Of a DNA stretch of 34,217 nucleotides, positions 9,264-18,782 are shown piece after piece. Source of the stretch: Rubripirellula sp. (GTDB taxonomy: Bacteria; Planctomycetota; Planctomycetia; Pirellulales; Pirellulaceae); assembly GCA_028823035.1 (NCBI GenBank), contig JAPKCI010000045.1:1-34217 (forward strand), written 5' to 3'. Position 1 is the stretch's first letter; every line of letters starts with the position of its first letter. Made by a program: the position numbers and the translations under genes. Below the pieces are notes generated by a model that was not told where the DNA came from, ran no database searches, and saw only the letters and a list, made by a program, of their open reading frames with translations.

Positions 9264-11378
9264 ATGTTTGGTTACCGCCGTAACAAACCGAATCATTCGC
9301 TTGACTGGCCAAGCCTGCAATCGCTGCTGGAAGATGATGACCGTCGCGCGGCGATTGAGTACACCTACCCAACTGATGGTCGCGACAGTTTTCTCAACGC
9401 AACCCGAAATTTGGACGCACAGGTTGTGATCGAGCTACTGGCCTCAGGCCGCCAGTTACACACAGCCGAGAGACTCGTTGACTGGCCAACCGTTGCCGTC
9501 GCGGGAATGCTAAACAGTGGCAAGACCAGCTTGGTCGCAACGTTTCTCAGTGAGGAAGGGCAGGCCCGAACACTTCGCGGAACCAACAATGCGCAAGGAA
9601 CACATCGCTTCGTTCTTTGGCTTCCCAAAGCATGGCAAAGTGATACTGAATTGTGGGCTCTATTGATGGGAAGAATTGGTGACGCACTGGGAAAGCCTCC
9701 TGAGATGCTTTCCTTGAATCTGAAACAGGCTCATCAGCAATACAACAACACGATTGGTCAGGAAGATGCGCTTTCCATCCCGCTGATAGCAACTGACTCT
9801 GCACTCGACTCAGTCGGCATTGGCCTGCTGGATTGCCCGGACATCGTGTCCGACGAAGCATTTGGCTTGGGATCCCCAAAAGCAAGGCGTGAATTGCTCG
9901 GACGAGCGGCAACTCTTTGTTCGGCCTTTCTTGTCGTCACCGCAGCCGAATCTTCACGGGACGGAACGCTTGGTGATCTGTTGCGATTGGCGTCAGACTT
10001 GATGCCCGGTGTTCCTCGGATGCTCGCGGTCAATAAAGTGCGTGCACGCCAGACACCGGACCAGGTGTACGAAACGTTTCAGCATCTGGCACGGTCCAAT
10101 GGGATCGAAACCATCTATGCCGCTTACGATTTTGAAGTCCCTACCAGCCGTCCATTCATTCCAAACCTGAATAAAACTGGCGTCACAAGGTTAGATATCG
10201 AAGCTGACTCCCTGCCCGAATTCTTTTCAATTTCTGAAGATCCCAACGACAATCCTCCGGCGCATATTTCCGCGGACCGCATGCTGATTTCATTGCCGAC
10301 GAAACTTGATCGAGGCCAACTCTTCGAGAAGTTCTGCATTGCACTGCTTGCGAGCCTAAGGAACGCAATCTGGGAAGAGGCATTCGTGATGCTAGACCGA
10401 GACGCGGCGGAAGCTCAACGGTCAACAAATAGGGCACAGCAATGCCTGCTGGAAGCGGCCCTCGACTTCTTTGCGCACCGAAAAATCGGCGGTGAGGTTT
10501 CCGAGTTACGACTACATCAAAGCAAACGTATTCTCCGTCAACTATCCGAATCATTTGCAGCAACCGCACCCTGGTATGCGAGATTGGGAGTCCGTTTGAA
10601 TTCGAAAGTTCGCGCGATATTCGGCGGCGCTGGTGACTTAATCCGCCAACTCACTCCATCGGCCATAGCGCAGCGGACAGCAGGTGAGATCAAGGATAAG
10701 TTCAAACGTGGCGAGTACGGGGGCGTGATGACCCCGGAAAGTCTCGTCAAGTCGCTTCAACGTCACAATGGTCCCAGCAGCTTGGTTCACTGGACTTGCG
10801 AGGATCGGCAACCGTTGGACGAGAGCATCTGGCTGCAGGCCAGCGAAGCAGCAATCCTTCACTTTGAACGGGATGATTTCACCTCGCTTGATCCACGCCG
10901 CTTGGACGATGCCGTCAAGGAGATGTGGAAGGAAGTCCCCGCTCACAAGAAGATCGCGGCAGGTCTGACCCCCCTGGCTGCCATGCTCGCCACGTTTGGT
11001 GGAGTCCTGATGATCCCCATCGACTTCGGCAGCACTCAGCTTCTACTCGCTGCGTCGATTCCAGAATTGCTTGCCGCTGCCGGGCTAACCACGCTGTCAA
11101 CCTTCTGGGCTGGTGGCCAAAACACCAAGAATGTTGGTCAACAGGCCGCTCGCCAGCAGCTCGCCGATTTTCATGCAGTGCTATGTGATACCTTTGGTGT
11201 TGCTCGGATGAGCGATCCTTCGATCATACGCGTAGGCGGCACAAACGAAAAACTTATCCCATCGAAAATCGTCGTTCATGAAGCTTTTGACCGCACCCTG
11301 CAGCTCTATCATATTCGCGATGAATTCCAAAAGGAACTGCAACGCAGCGTGGCCCGCAATGGCCTCTCCAGCCCCTGA
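9264..11378 (+). CDS. Large P-loop GTPase-like membrane protein (first of pair)
   Basis: A 704-residue protein with a dynamin/Era-type GTPase-like domain in the N-terminal half. The P-loop GMLNSGKTS is at 81-89, a switch-I-like threonine is near 113 (QGTHRF), the G3-like DCPD is at 190-193, and the guanine-specificity position carries NKVR at 257-260 rather than NKxD. A long helical middle follows. Near residues 560-612 there are two hydrophobic segments (KKIAAGLTPLAAMLATFGGV and a second one after a PIDFG turn), like the membrane-inserting part of YcjF/DUF697-type or bacterial dynamin-like proteins. The ATG lacks its own ribosome-binding site and probably depends on the mini-ORF upstream. 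It is followed at once by a second GTPase and a TolQ-like channel gene, so the three products probably act together at the membrane. Exact family not recognised. Confidence 0.8.
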   Translation: MFGYRRNKPNHSLDWPSLQSLLEDDDRRAAIEYTYPTDGRDSFLNATRNLDAQVVIELLASGRQLHTAERLVDWPTVAVAGMLNSGKTSLVATFLSEEGQARTLRGTNNAQGTHRFVLWLPKAWQSDTELWALLMGRIGDALGKPPEMLSLNLKQAHQQYNNTIGQEDALSIPLIATDSALDSVGIGLLDCPDIVSDEAFGLGSPKARRELLGRAATLCSAFLVVTAAESSRDGTLGDLLRLASDLMPGVPRMLAVNKVRARQTPDQVYETFQHLARSNGIETIYAAYDFEVPTSRPFIPNLNKTGVTRLDIEADSLPEFFSISEDPNDNPPAHISADRMLISLPTKLDRGQLFEKFCIALLASLRNAIWEEAFVMLDRDAAEAQRSTNRAQQCLLEAALDFFAHRKIGGEVSELRLHQSKRILRQLSESFAATAPWYARLGVRLNSKVRAIFGGAGDLIRQLTPSAIAQRTAGEIKDKFKRGEYGGVMTPESLVKSLQRHNGPSSLVHWTCEDRQPLDESIWLQASEAAILHFERDDFTSLDPRRLDDAVKEMWKEVPAHKKIAAGLTPLAAMLATFGGVLMIPIDFGSTQLLLAASIPELLAAAGLTTLSTFWAGGQNTKNVGQQAARQQLADFHAVLCDTFGVARMSDPSIIRVGGTNEKLIPSKIVVHEAFDRTLQLYHIRDEFQKELQRSVARNGLSSP

Positions 11379-11392
11379 GGATGACTTTCCCC

Positions 11393-13225
11393 ATGTCCAA
11401 CTCAAACACTGATACCACGTATGAATCATCCCAGGGACAACCAGGGCTTGAATACCTCAGTCGTATCCGTCGCGCTGCTGCCAACGTGCTGGGTAACAGC
11501 TCAACTGGAAGAGAAGTCCTCGAACTGTGCGACGACCATGCAGAAGCAAGAAAGCGAATCATTGAAGATCGCAGCAGTGGGTTGACGGTGGTCGCAACCG
11601 TCGGTGCCACTGGGCAGGGAAAATCATGGATCATCCGCCAGTTGATTGCCAACCGTGAAACGGCACAAACAATCAAGAGCGGAAACAATGCTGATGAGGC
11701 AACAGAACAGCTGATCTGGATTGGCCCTGCACCGCCTGACAATCTTGATCCCGTGCACGAAAAATACTTGCACTGTTCAGCTACCGAGATGCAGGCAATT
11801 GGAACCTCATACTTGCTCGTTGATGCTCCCGGTGCCACGGACGATCGAAAATCGATCGCCGGGGTTGCACACCGAGCCTTATCACTTGCATCGGTCATGT
11901 TGTTGGTTGTCCGACGCGACCAGATCCGCAGCGAAACTGTCGGGATCATTGCTGCCGCCAGCGAAGGGACGATTGTTGTTCCTGTCATTAATGCGGTGCG
12001 TCAGAAAGACGACAAATTGAGTGCCGAAGTTGATTCATTGGTCGCCAGAATGCGAAAGGTAGCACCCGCAAGTACGATTGCGATCCCCGTGATCGTGGAA
12101 GATTTCGAAGTCGAAAATCGAGTCGAATCAGAAATCGGGAAAGCCGCTGCGGTTCAAATATCCGAACGCCTGAAGAGTGAACTTGAATGTGCGCGAGCGG
12201 GTGACCGCCGCCGAAGCACGCGTCTATCGACGATCGACACACGCTTTCAAGTTGCCTTGCACGCTGTCCTCAGCGATCAGCTGCCAGGATTAACCGCGGC
12301 AGTTCGGCGTTTGAATACCGAAGCCACCTCTTTACCGAGTGAAATCGCTGAATCACTGGTCGGCCGAGATGGACCACTCCGCGCTGCGGTCCGCTCACGT
12401 CTGCGGCTTGCTCTTCTCGCGGAAACCGCGGGTCTATGCTTTCCCTACCGAACGTTCTTGTCTTTACTGAACCTGACTCATGGGGCATGGGATCGAGTTC
12501 TGCTTTCACTCTCCGGATCTTTGCCATCGCTGGTGGGCGCCGTATGGGCAAGCACCAAAAATCTGAGCACAAGTCGAGGGGCAGAACAGGACTTGCGCGA
12601 TGGATTGCAGAACCGCTGTGCGGCGGCTGTCACAGATAGACTGGGTCCTCTGGCAGCTCGGTTCCACGATGAAATACTGGAACTCCGGGACCAAAAGCCT
12701 GCTCCTAATTCAAGCGTCTCGCACGGCCCACACGCCCAAGTTGCCTATCTTTCCGGGATCGACACCCTGCAAGAGAGTTCACAACGCATTTTCGATGCTG
12801 AGGTTGAACGTGTTGCCTCGTCACGCTTGACAGCCGCGTTCTTTGGAATCCTGGGTACCGCCATCTTTTGGATTTTGATGGCGGGTCCCATTGTTGCTCT
12901 GTATCGAGGATACTTTGATGCAAGTTACGACACGCTTCGGGATTTTGCTGGCAACCTTGATAGTTTCCCGCGGCCTGATATGTCGATGATGCTAACGAGT
13001 TTGTTCCTTTCATCTCTTCCCACTGCAATCTTTGCGATGCTTGTTCTTTCGTTTTCACAGAGCCGCGGAAAGATCAAAGCAGCGGAGACTAGAATTCGTG
13101 AGGTCCATCACGAGACCATTGAACGGATGCAACGCGAGGGCGTTCTACAGCTTAGTTGGGATGAACCCCTGCTGGCAGATGCAGAGTTCCTGCTTTCTGC
13201 TGGTGCTGCTGAAGGAGAGTCATGA
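11393..13225 (+). CDS. Second P-loop GTPase-like membrane protein
   Basis: A 610-residue protein, unlike the previous one outside the nucleotide motifs. The P-loop GATGQGKS is at 71-78, the G3-like DAPG at 144-147, and NAVR at 200-203 occupies the usual NKxD position. A helical region follows, then two membrane helices (about 479-504 and 530-555) near the C-terminus, with a cytosolic tail. I chose the ATG at 11393 because GAGG lies about 12 bases upstream; the in-frame ATG at 11381 touches that GAGG and would add four residues. The end overlaps the channel gene by ATGA, so the two are translationally coupled. Its substrate and partner are unknown; hydrolysis of GTP rather than ATP is inferred from the fold order and is not certain. 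Confidence 0.78.
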   Translation: MSNSNTDTTYESSQGQPGLEYLSRIRRAAANVLGNSSTGREVLELCDDHAEARKRIIEDRSSGLTVVATVGATGQGKSWIIRQLIANRETAQTIKSGNNADEATEQLIWIGPAPPDNLDPVHEKYLHCSATEMQAIGTSYLLVDAPGATDDRKSIAGVAHRALSLASVMLLVVRRDQIRSETVGIIAAASEGTIVVPVINAVRQKDDKLSAEVDSLVARMRKVAPASTIAIPVIVEDFEVENRVESEIGKAAAVQISERLKSELECARAGDRRRSTRLSTIDTRFQVALHAVLSDQLPGLTAAVRRLNTEATSLPSEIAESLVGRDGPLRAAVRSRLRLALLAETAGLCFPYRTFLSLLNLTHGAWDRVLLSLSGSLPSLVGAVWASTKNLSTSRGAEQDLRDGLQNRCAAAVTDRLGPLAARFHDEILELRDQKPAPNSSVSHGPHAQVAYLSGIDTLQESSQRIFDAEVERVASSRLTAAFFGILGTAIFWILMAGPIVALYRGYFDASYDTLRDFAGNLDSFPRPDMSMMLTSLFLSSLPTAIFAMLVLSFSQSRGKIKAAETRIREVHHETIERMQREGVLQLSWDEPLLADAEFLLSAGAAEGES

Positions 13226-14109
13226 TACCTGCGAGCGAATTCATCTTTCAGTTGGGTGTCATTGCGCAGTTGGCGACCGCTAACGAACCTCCAACTGGAT
13301 TCTTCGGCATCCTGCTCAGCGGTGGCTTGGTTGGCGTATTTATCTTGCTGGTCCTGGCTGCCTTGAGCATAACGACTACTTACCTGCTGTTCGATCAGGT
13401 GATGACGCTGCGTCGCAAAGAGATTCTTCCCGACGGGATCAGCGAAGCAGTCAGACAGGCTTTACTGACCGGCCGACCTGCCGAGGCAGATGCTGCCTGC
13501 CGGCGTTCACCCAGCGTATTGAGTGTCGTGCTGCTATCCGGTTTATCGGAATTTGAATTTGGCTGGCGAGAGGTAGAAAAAGCGGTTGAGGATTCACTTG
13601 CCCAACAATCTGCACGTCTGATGCGTCGCATCGAGTACCTTTCGGTGATCGGTAACATCGCCCCCATGGTGGGGCTGCTCGGCACAGTGACCGGGATGAT
13701 CTTTGCCTTCCAGCAAGTCGCGACCACCCGGGGAGCCGCCGGGGCGGGGGATCTTGCCGAGGGAATTTACCAGGCGCTGGTCACTACCGTCTGTGGCTTG
13801 GTCGTCGCGATACCATCGTTAGCGATTTATGCAGTCTGCCGTAATCGCGTTGATTCGATGATCGCCGAAATAGCCTACCAAAGCCAACGTGCACTGGCTC
13901 CGATCAAGCGACGTCCCACGGGGCGAACACGCCAGCAAACGGCTACGCCGCAACTTGCCGCTGGAAAAGCGGTCACTGCCAACACAGCACAAGCCCGTCA
14001 AGCAACGGAACATGCCCAACCGCCAACCAGCTACCAAGCGCCAGGAAAACCACCGATTCAAACAAAGCGTCCAAGCCCTCCCAACAACCAGGACCCACCC
14101 GTTGGTTGA
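13222..14109 (+). CDS. MotA/TolQ/ExbB-family proton-channel subunit
   Basis: A 295-residue inner-membrane protein of the MotA/TolQ/ExbB family, whose members conduct protons to energise a partner. Three membrane helices are visible (about 33-57, 142-166 and 183-206). The signature NIAPMVGLLGTVTGMIFAFQ and the third-helix run ALVTTVCGLVVAIPSLAIY carry the conserved pore-lining threonines. The cytoplasmic loop (60-135) is of ordinary length. The C-terminal 65 residues are a basic, Gln/Pro-rich, probably disordered tail. The start overlaps the preceding gene (ATGA). No ExbD/TolR/MotB-like partner is encoded next to it or anywhere in this window, which is unusual. It is probably powered by, or powering, the two GTPase-like proteins of the same operon. 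Confidence 0.92.
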   Translation: MIPASEFIFQLGVIAQLATANEPPTGFFGILLSGGLVGVFILLVLAALSITTTYLLFDQVMTLRRKEILPDGISEAVRQALLTGRPAEADAACRRSPSVLSVVLLSGLSEFEFGWREVEKAVEDSLAQQSARLMRRIEYLSVIGNIAPMVGLLGTVTGMIFAFQQVATTRGAAGAGDLAEGIYQALVTTVCGLVVAIPSLAIYAVCRNRVDSMIAEIAYQSQRALAPIKRRPTGRTRQQTATPQLAAGKAVTANTAQARQATEHAQPPTSYQAPGKPPIQTKRPSPPNNQDPPVG

Positions 14110-14154
14110 GGTCGCCGGCTAAACAGCCCACTCTTTCTTACCCCGCCGCCTCTT

Positions 14155-14180
14155 CAGCGTTGAGCCCGCGGCAAACGCTG
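14155..14180 (+). other. Perfect 7-bp inverted repeat between channel gene and SDR gene
   Basis: CAGCGTT (14155-14161) and AACGCTG (14174-14180) can pair around a 12-base GC-rich loop. No T-run follows, so a classical intrinsic terminator is not supported. It may mark the operon end or be an attenuator for the downstream SDR gene. Confidence 0.35.
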
Positions 14181-14275
14181 CCCGCATTGGGCATCGCTTG
14201 AGTCCTGCTGCCAACACCTGCATCGACAACCTCGATCACAAATTGCCCCTTTCACGAATCTACCTGAGGTCTCAA

Positions 14276-15049
14276 ATGCTACCCGGAATCCGTTTGTTCG
14301 ATATGACTGACCAGACTGCCATTGTTACCGGGGGTTCGAAGGGCTTGGGCAAAGCAATGGCGGCAGGTCTGGCGTCGGCAGGAGCCAAAGTCGCGCTAGT
14401 GAGTCGTAACCTGGCCGAAGCAGAAGCGGCGGCAAATGAGATCGCTGCGGATTACAAAACCGAAACGCTCGCTCTGCAAGTGGATGTCACGCAACAGTCG
14501 GCAGTCGAAGCGATGATAGCTACGGTTGCCGACAAGTTCGGTCGCATCGATGTCTTGGTCAACAATGCTGGAATCAACATCCGCGGACCCATCGACGAAC
14601 TTTCACTGGATCAGTTTCGGGAAGTCCAGCAAGTCAACGTCGAGGGAATCTGGATCGCATCACGGGCCGTGCTTCCGGTCATGAAGCAGCAAAAACGTGG
14701 CCGAATCATCAACCTCGCCAGCACTCTTGGGCTGGTTGGATTGGCCAACCGTACGCCCTACGCGACAAGCAAGGGCGCCGTTGTTCAACTGACACGTGCC
14801 ATGGCCTTGGAGTTCGCTGACCACGACATCACGGTCAATGCAATCTGCCCCGGCCCCTTTCTGACCCCAATGAACGAACCCATTGCAGATACAGAAGAAG
14901 CAAAAAAATTCATCATTGGTGCTGTTGCCATGAATCGCTGGGGAAACCTCGAAGAAATTCAGGGTGCGGCGATCTATCTGGCCAGCAATGCTTCCAGCTA
15001 CACAACCGGCAGCATGCTGGTGGTTGATGGTGGCTGGACAGCACGTTAA
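14276..15049 (+). CDS. Short-chain dehydrogenase/reductase (SDR)
   Basis: A 257-residue classical SDR that should catalyse NAD(P)-dependent oxidation of an alcohol or reduction of a ketone. The cofactor motif TGGSKGLG is at 18-25, NNAG at 96-99, and the catalytic tetrad is N121, S149, Y162 and K166 (YATSK). The C-terminal GSMLVVDGGW is typical. A general similarity to gluconate 5-dehydrogenase and 2-deoxygluconate 3-dehydrogenase types is felt, but substrate cannot be read from sequence. The ATG at 14276 was chosen because GAGG (14266-14269) lies 6 bases upstream; an in-frame start at 14198 would add an improbable 26-residue leader. It converges on putA with a 10-base gap and stands alone. 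Confidence 0.9.
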   Translation: MLPGIRLFDMTDQTAIVTGGSKGLGKAMAAGLASAGAKVALVSRNLAEAEAAANEIAADYKTETLALQVDVTQQSAVEAMIATVADKFGRIDVLVNNAGINIRGPIDELSLDQFREVQQVNVEGIWIASRAVLPVMKQQKRGRIINLASTLGLVGLANRTPYATSKGAVVQLTRAMALEFADHDITVNAICPGPFLTPMNEPIADTEEAKKFIIGAVAMNRWGNLEEIQGAAIYLASNASSYTTGSMLVVDGGWTAR

Positions 15050-15059
15050 GACGCAATCA

Positions 15060-18000
15060 TTACATCACCGCTGCCCGCTTTTCCCCGGCGCGAGTACCGA
15101 GATTGCCATAGCGATGGTAATCGTTACTCACAGATTGCTCCTGCACGTACCACATCAATTCAATGCGTCCCACCGCCTGAACAGGCGCGTCAGCAACGTG
15201 CACGTACCGATCTATCACAGCCCGGCGGATTGTCATCGGAACACGATCAGGCGATGCATATCTCAAGCGACTCACCCCACCCCACTCTACCGCCTCAATC
15301 AATTCGTCATCCGACTGTTCGACAAATTCAATATCGGCAGCCCATGATTCAGTCATGTCATGCAGTCTTTGCAGCGTTTCGGTGTGGACGCCACTGGCAG
15401 CACTGACAATGGCTCGACAACATACTGCTTTGGCCGCCGCGACCCGCATGATGATTTCTTTCCAACTGTCCTGTGGCGACAGTCGAATCACCAGCAGAGG
15501 TACCGGCACGTACCTCCGAATATTGTCCTGTCCGAGCAAACGGAAATGGTCGTGCGATTGCAGAAATTCATCCGCGGCCGCCCGGTCATAACTCTCAAAC
15601 GCAGAGGATAGCATTTCAAGATCTGCTTTCCATTCGTCGTGCCCCTTCTGAATCGCATCCAACAATCCTCGCAAATGAACATTGCGGATGTCTTTTCCAG
15701 AATCGCCGTTGCTCTCGTCTGCGGCCCCAGCATGATCATGCCCCTGGAATCGCATCAACTGTGCAACGTAATTTGGTCCGCCAGCCTTGATGCCAGGCCC
15801 AAACGCACTGCGGCCCATGCCTCCGAACGGTTGACGCAAGACAATTGCCCCCGTGGTCGACCGGTTAACGTAGAGATTGCCCGCACGAATCCCGGCAAGC
15901 CATTCCGCCTGCTCACGATCATCAAGACTCTCCAGTCCACTGGTGAGTCCATATCCGGTTTCGTTCACAATCTGAATCGCCTCGGATAACGATCGAAAAC
16001 ACATCACTGCCAGAACTGGTCCGAAAAACTCAGTCAGATGCGTGTAGCTTCCTCGCTGTACATTCCATTTGATGCCAGGTGAATAGATACTTTGTTGGGC
16101 ATCCTGTCGTCGCGGAATCAATGACCAGGACTCACCAGTCTCCAATTCTTTAAGACCTTTGATCAGGTCACCGGCAGGTTCAGAAATCAGCGGTCCCATT
16201 CGATTCGACGTATCCCATGCTGAACCGACCTTGAGGCTCTTTGCTGCATCCACCAGTCCCGCTTGGAACGCCTCATCCTGAAACACCTCTTCTTCCAGCA
16301 ACAGAAGCGACGTTGCCGAACATTTTTGCCCACTATGCCCAAAGGCAGATTGCAGGACATGCTTGATTGCCTGATCGCGATCTGCCATGGCCGTCACGAT
16401 GGTTGCGTTTTTCCCACCGGTTTCAGCCAGTAAGCGCATGTCCGGTTTGGCTTGCAACATTTTCAGGGCAGTGTCTGTACCACCCGTCAGAATCACAGTA
16501 TCGACATCGTCGTGAGTCACCAGAAACACACCGACCTCACGTCCGTCGCACGGTAGCATCTGTAATGCCTCACGAGAAACTCCTGCTCGATAAAAGCACT
16601 CGCAAAGTAGGTGAGCGATCAGCACGGTGTGTGATGCAGGCTTAAGGATCACACAGTTCCCCGCAGCCAAAGCTGCTGCAATCCCGCCGCAGGGAATTGC
16701 AATCGGGAAATTCCACGGCGACACCACCACCACGACTCCCCTCGCTTCCGCCGTCACACCGGGCAGCGACTCCAACTCGATAGCGGACATGGAGTAGAAA
16801 TCAATGAAGTCAATCGCTTCGGAAACCTCTGGGTCGCTCTCCAGCAGCGTCTTACCGGCTTCGGCCAACGCTGCCCCCATCAGCGAACTGCGTGCCAGTC
16901 GTACTTCCTCAGCAACCCGTTTCAAGACGACACCCCGGTCCGAGGCGTCAAGTGCTCGCCACTCTGATGCTCCCTGACTCGCGATATCGATGGCGTCTTC
17001 CACATCGCGGCGCGTTGCTTGGGTGTACCGAGCCACCACAGTACCGCTGCGTGAGGGATCCAACGACTCTCGCGACTCCCGTGGGTCCGAGACGACTGCG
17101 TCGCCAACAAAGAGTGGAATCTCGGCAGCCTGATCGCCACATCTGTCGATCCAAGTCTCAACAATTTGATCCGCCCAAATCGAATTCGCAGGCAAATTGA
17201 AATCCGTATCAGGCTCATTGGTAAACCGACGCCAGTCATCACCTCCGGATCGACCGGATTGGCTATCCACAGACGTATCCTGGCGATTCTGACAGGACCG
17301 GTCCTCCAGTCGGCGGTCCTGCTGGCGTCGCGGTAAAGAGGACAAGTCTTTGATGCGGTCAAAAGATGCCAAGAATCCCGACTCCAGCAATTTCCATGAG
17401 TCAGACTCAACGGTAATGTTGAACGCATGTCGCAGAAAATTCTCTTCACCCGTGTTTTCGTCCAACCGTCGGACCAGGTACCCAATGGCATGAATGAAGT
17501 CCTCTTTCCTGCATGCCGGTGCGTAGAGCAGTACACTTTGCGTCAATTCATGTAATGCACGTCTTTGCTGGTTCGCCATCCCTTCCAACATTTCAAATTG
17601 AATTTCCCCCAACACATCTGACTCCACGGCCAAAGCAAGGGCATAACTGATATCGAAGAGATTATGAGAAGCGATACCAGGCCTGACCGCGTGCAGGTTC
17701 TCGGGTAACAGTGCATAGGCAACCATGCGTTTGTAATTTCCGTCGGTATCCAACTTGGACTGAAACGGAGCCTGAGGCCATCCATACAAAGACGCCTCGA
17801 CACGTTCCATCTCCATGTTCGCGCCTTTGACGATCCGGATCGTGACTGGCGCGCCACCCTCTGCCACGCGACGGCAAGCCCAATCGGTGATCGTCTGCTG
17901 CCATGCATACGAATCGGGAATATACGCCTGCAAGACAATGCCGGCCGCCATTCTCTGCAAACCGGGACGATCTAACGTCCGCATGAAAACCTCTGCTGTC

Positions 18001-18782
18001 AAAGACAGATCCCGATACTCCTCCATGTCCATGTAGACGAACTTTGGGACAACAGTTCCATCTTTTCTTTCAAATCTCCCCTTTGCTGCCGCTCGGTACA
18101 ACAATTCCATCCGATCGCACATCGGAGCAATGCACGCCTCTCGGGCAATGGGCGAAATCTGCGAATAGATGGTCGATATTTTGACCGACATGACCTCGAC
18201 TTCCGGCAACTGAAAGGCCTGCAAATACTGTTTCAGCCGACGGTTGGCTTCTTCTTCGCCCAAGATCGCTTCCCCAAGGAAGTTCACATTCATGCGAACA
18301 CTTTCCTGCCGTCGCTCTTGCAGGTGTTTGCACAGCACGTCTCGCTCTGCTGGAATGATCACATTGGCGGTTTCGCGCCGCATTTTGTCTTTCACCAGCG
18401 GAATGGTCACACCCGGCATATAACTACCGAAAGACTGAAACCCCATCAGCAAGGTCCGCTCCATCGGGCTGAAAAACCTCGGAATGCCTTGGACATCAAG
18501 AATATGTACCAATTGATCTGCCGAGCGTGCCGCCGCATCGGACCGAAAGGCCTGGTCGGTTAACGCGGTTAGCGTCACCTTGTCACCCGGATTTTGAATC
18601 ATCCGGTCGAGTTCAGTCTGCTGCTTGCGTTCTTCTGGCGTTTGCAACTCTTGAGCCCGTTGCTGCAGAGCGCGAGCGACGAACAGAGATTTTTGGATCA
18701 GAGGGCTCAATTCTGATACCGGATCTGGCTCGAATCGGCCGAGCAATGCTTGTGCAGCAGAATCAATCCCAAACGCACTCAT
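15060..18782 (-). CDS. putA: Bifunctional proline dehydrogenase / glutamate semialdehyde dehydrogenase
   Basis: A 1240-residue PutA that oxidises proline to glutamate in two FAD- and NAD-dependent steps, acting at the membrane face. The proline dehydrogenase barrel occupies about 100-480, with RIVKGA around K319, GIASHN and the RRLDENTGEENFLR run. After an Arg/Gln/Ser-rich linker, the aldehyde dehydrogenase domain (about 540-1010) shows SPWNFPIAIP, the general base E787 (ETGGKN) and nucleophile C821 (GQKCSA) at the usual 34-residue spacing. A further 200 residues end in EQSVSNDYHRYGNLG, the C-terminal ALDH-superfamily domain found in long PutAs. There is no N-terminal ribbon-helix-helix DNA-binding domain, so it should not act as its own repressor. 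The ATG at 18782 has GAGAGG 5 bases upstream; a TTG at 18797 would add five residues. Confidence 0.96.
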   Translation of the reverse strand: MSAFGIDSAAQALLGRFEPDPVSELSPLIQKSLFVARALQQRAQELQTPEERKQQTELDRMIQNPGDKVTLTALTDQAFRSDAAARSADQLVHILDVQGIPRFFSPMERTLLMGFQSFGSYMPGVTIPLVKDKMRRETANVIIPAERDVLCKHLQERRQESVRMNVNFLGEAILGEEEANRRLKQYLQAFQLPEVEVMSVKISTIYSQISPIAREACIAPMCDRMELLYRAAAKGRFERKDGTVVPKFVYMDMEEYRDLSLTAEVFMRTLDRPGLQRMAAGIVLQAYIPDSYAWQQTITDWACRRVAEGGAPVTIRIVKGANMEMERVEASLYGWPQAPFQSKLDTDGNYKRMVAYALLPENLHAVRPGIASHNLFDISYALALAVESDVLGEIQFEMLEGMANQQRRALHELTQSVLLYAPACRKEDFIHAIGYLVRRLDENTGEENFLRHAFNITVESDSWKLLESGFLASFDRIKDLSSLPRRQQDRRLEDRSCQNRQDTSVDSQSGRSGGDDWRRFTNEPDTDFNLPANSIWADQIVETWIDRCGDQAAEIPLFVGDAVVSDPRESRESLDPSRSGTVVARYTQATRRDVEDAIDIASQGASEWRALDASDRGVVLKRVAEEVRLARSSLMGAALAEAGKTLLESDPEVSEAIDFIDFYSMSAIELESLPGVTAEARGVVVVVSPWNFPIAIPCGGIAAALAAGNCVILKPASHTVLIAHLLCECFYRAGVSREALQMLPCDGREVGVFLVTHDDVDTVILTGGTDTALKMLQAKPDMRLLAETGGKNATIVTAMADRDQAIKHVLQSAFGHSGQKCSATSLLLLEEEVFQDEAFQAGLVDAAKSLKVGSAWDTSNRMGPLISEPAGDLIKGLKELETGESWSLIPRRQDAQQSIYSPGIKWNVQRGSYTHLTEFFGPVLAVMCFRSLSEAIQIVNETGYGLTSGLESLDDREQAEWLAGIRAGNLYVNRSTTGAIVLRQPFGGMGRSAFGPGIKAGGPNYVAQLMRFQGHDHAGAADESNGDSGKDIRNVHLRGLLDAIQKGHDEWKADLEMLSSAFESYDRAAADEFLQSHDHFRLLGQDNIRRYVPVPLLVIRLSPQDSWKEIIMRVAAAKAVCCRAIVSAASGVHTETLQRLHDMTESWAADIEFVEQSDDELIEAVEWGGVSRLRYASPDRVPMTIRRAVIDRYVHVADAPVQAVGRIELMWYVQEQSVSNDYHRYGNLGTRAGEKRAAVM

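Noticed and set aside
9264-14109. Zorya-type defence operon
   Set aside because: The channel gene has MotA/TolQ features, but there is no ZorB-like OmpA-domain partner, helicase or nuclease next to it.
15060-18782. Trifunctional PutA acting as a DNA-binding repressor
   Set aside because: The N-terminus lacks the ribbon-helix-helix domain of trifunctional enterobacterial PutA.
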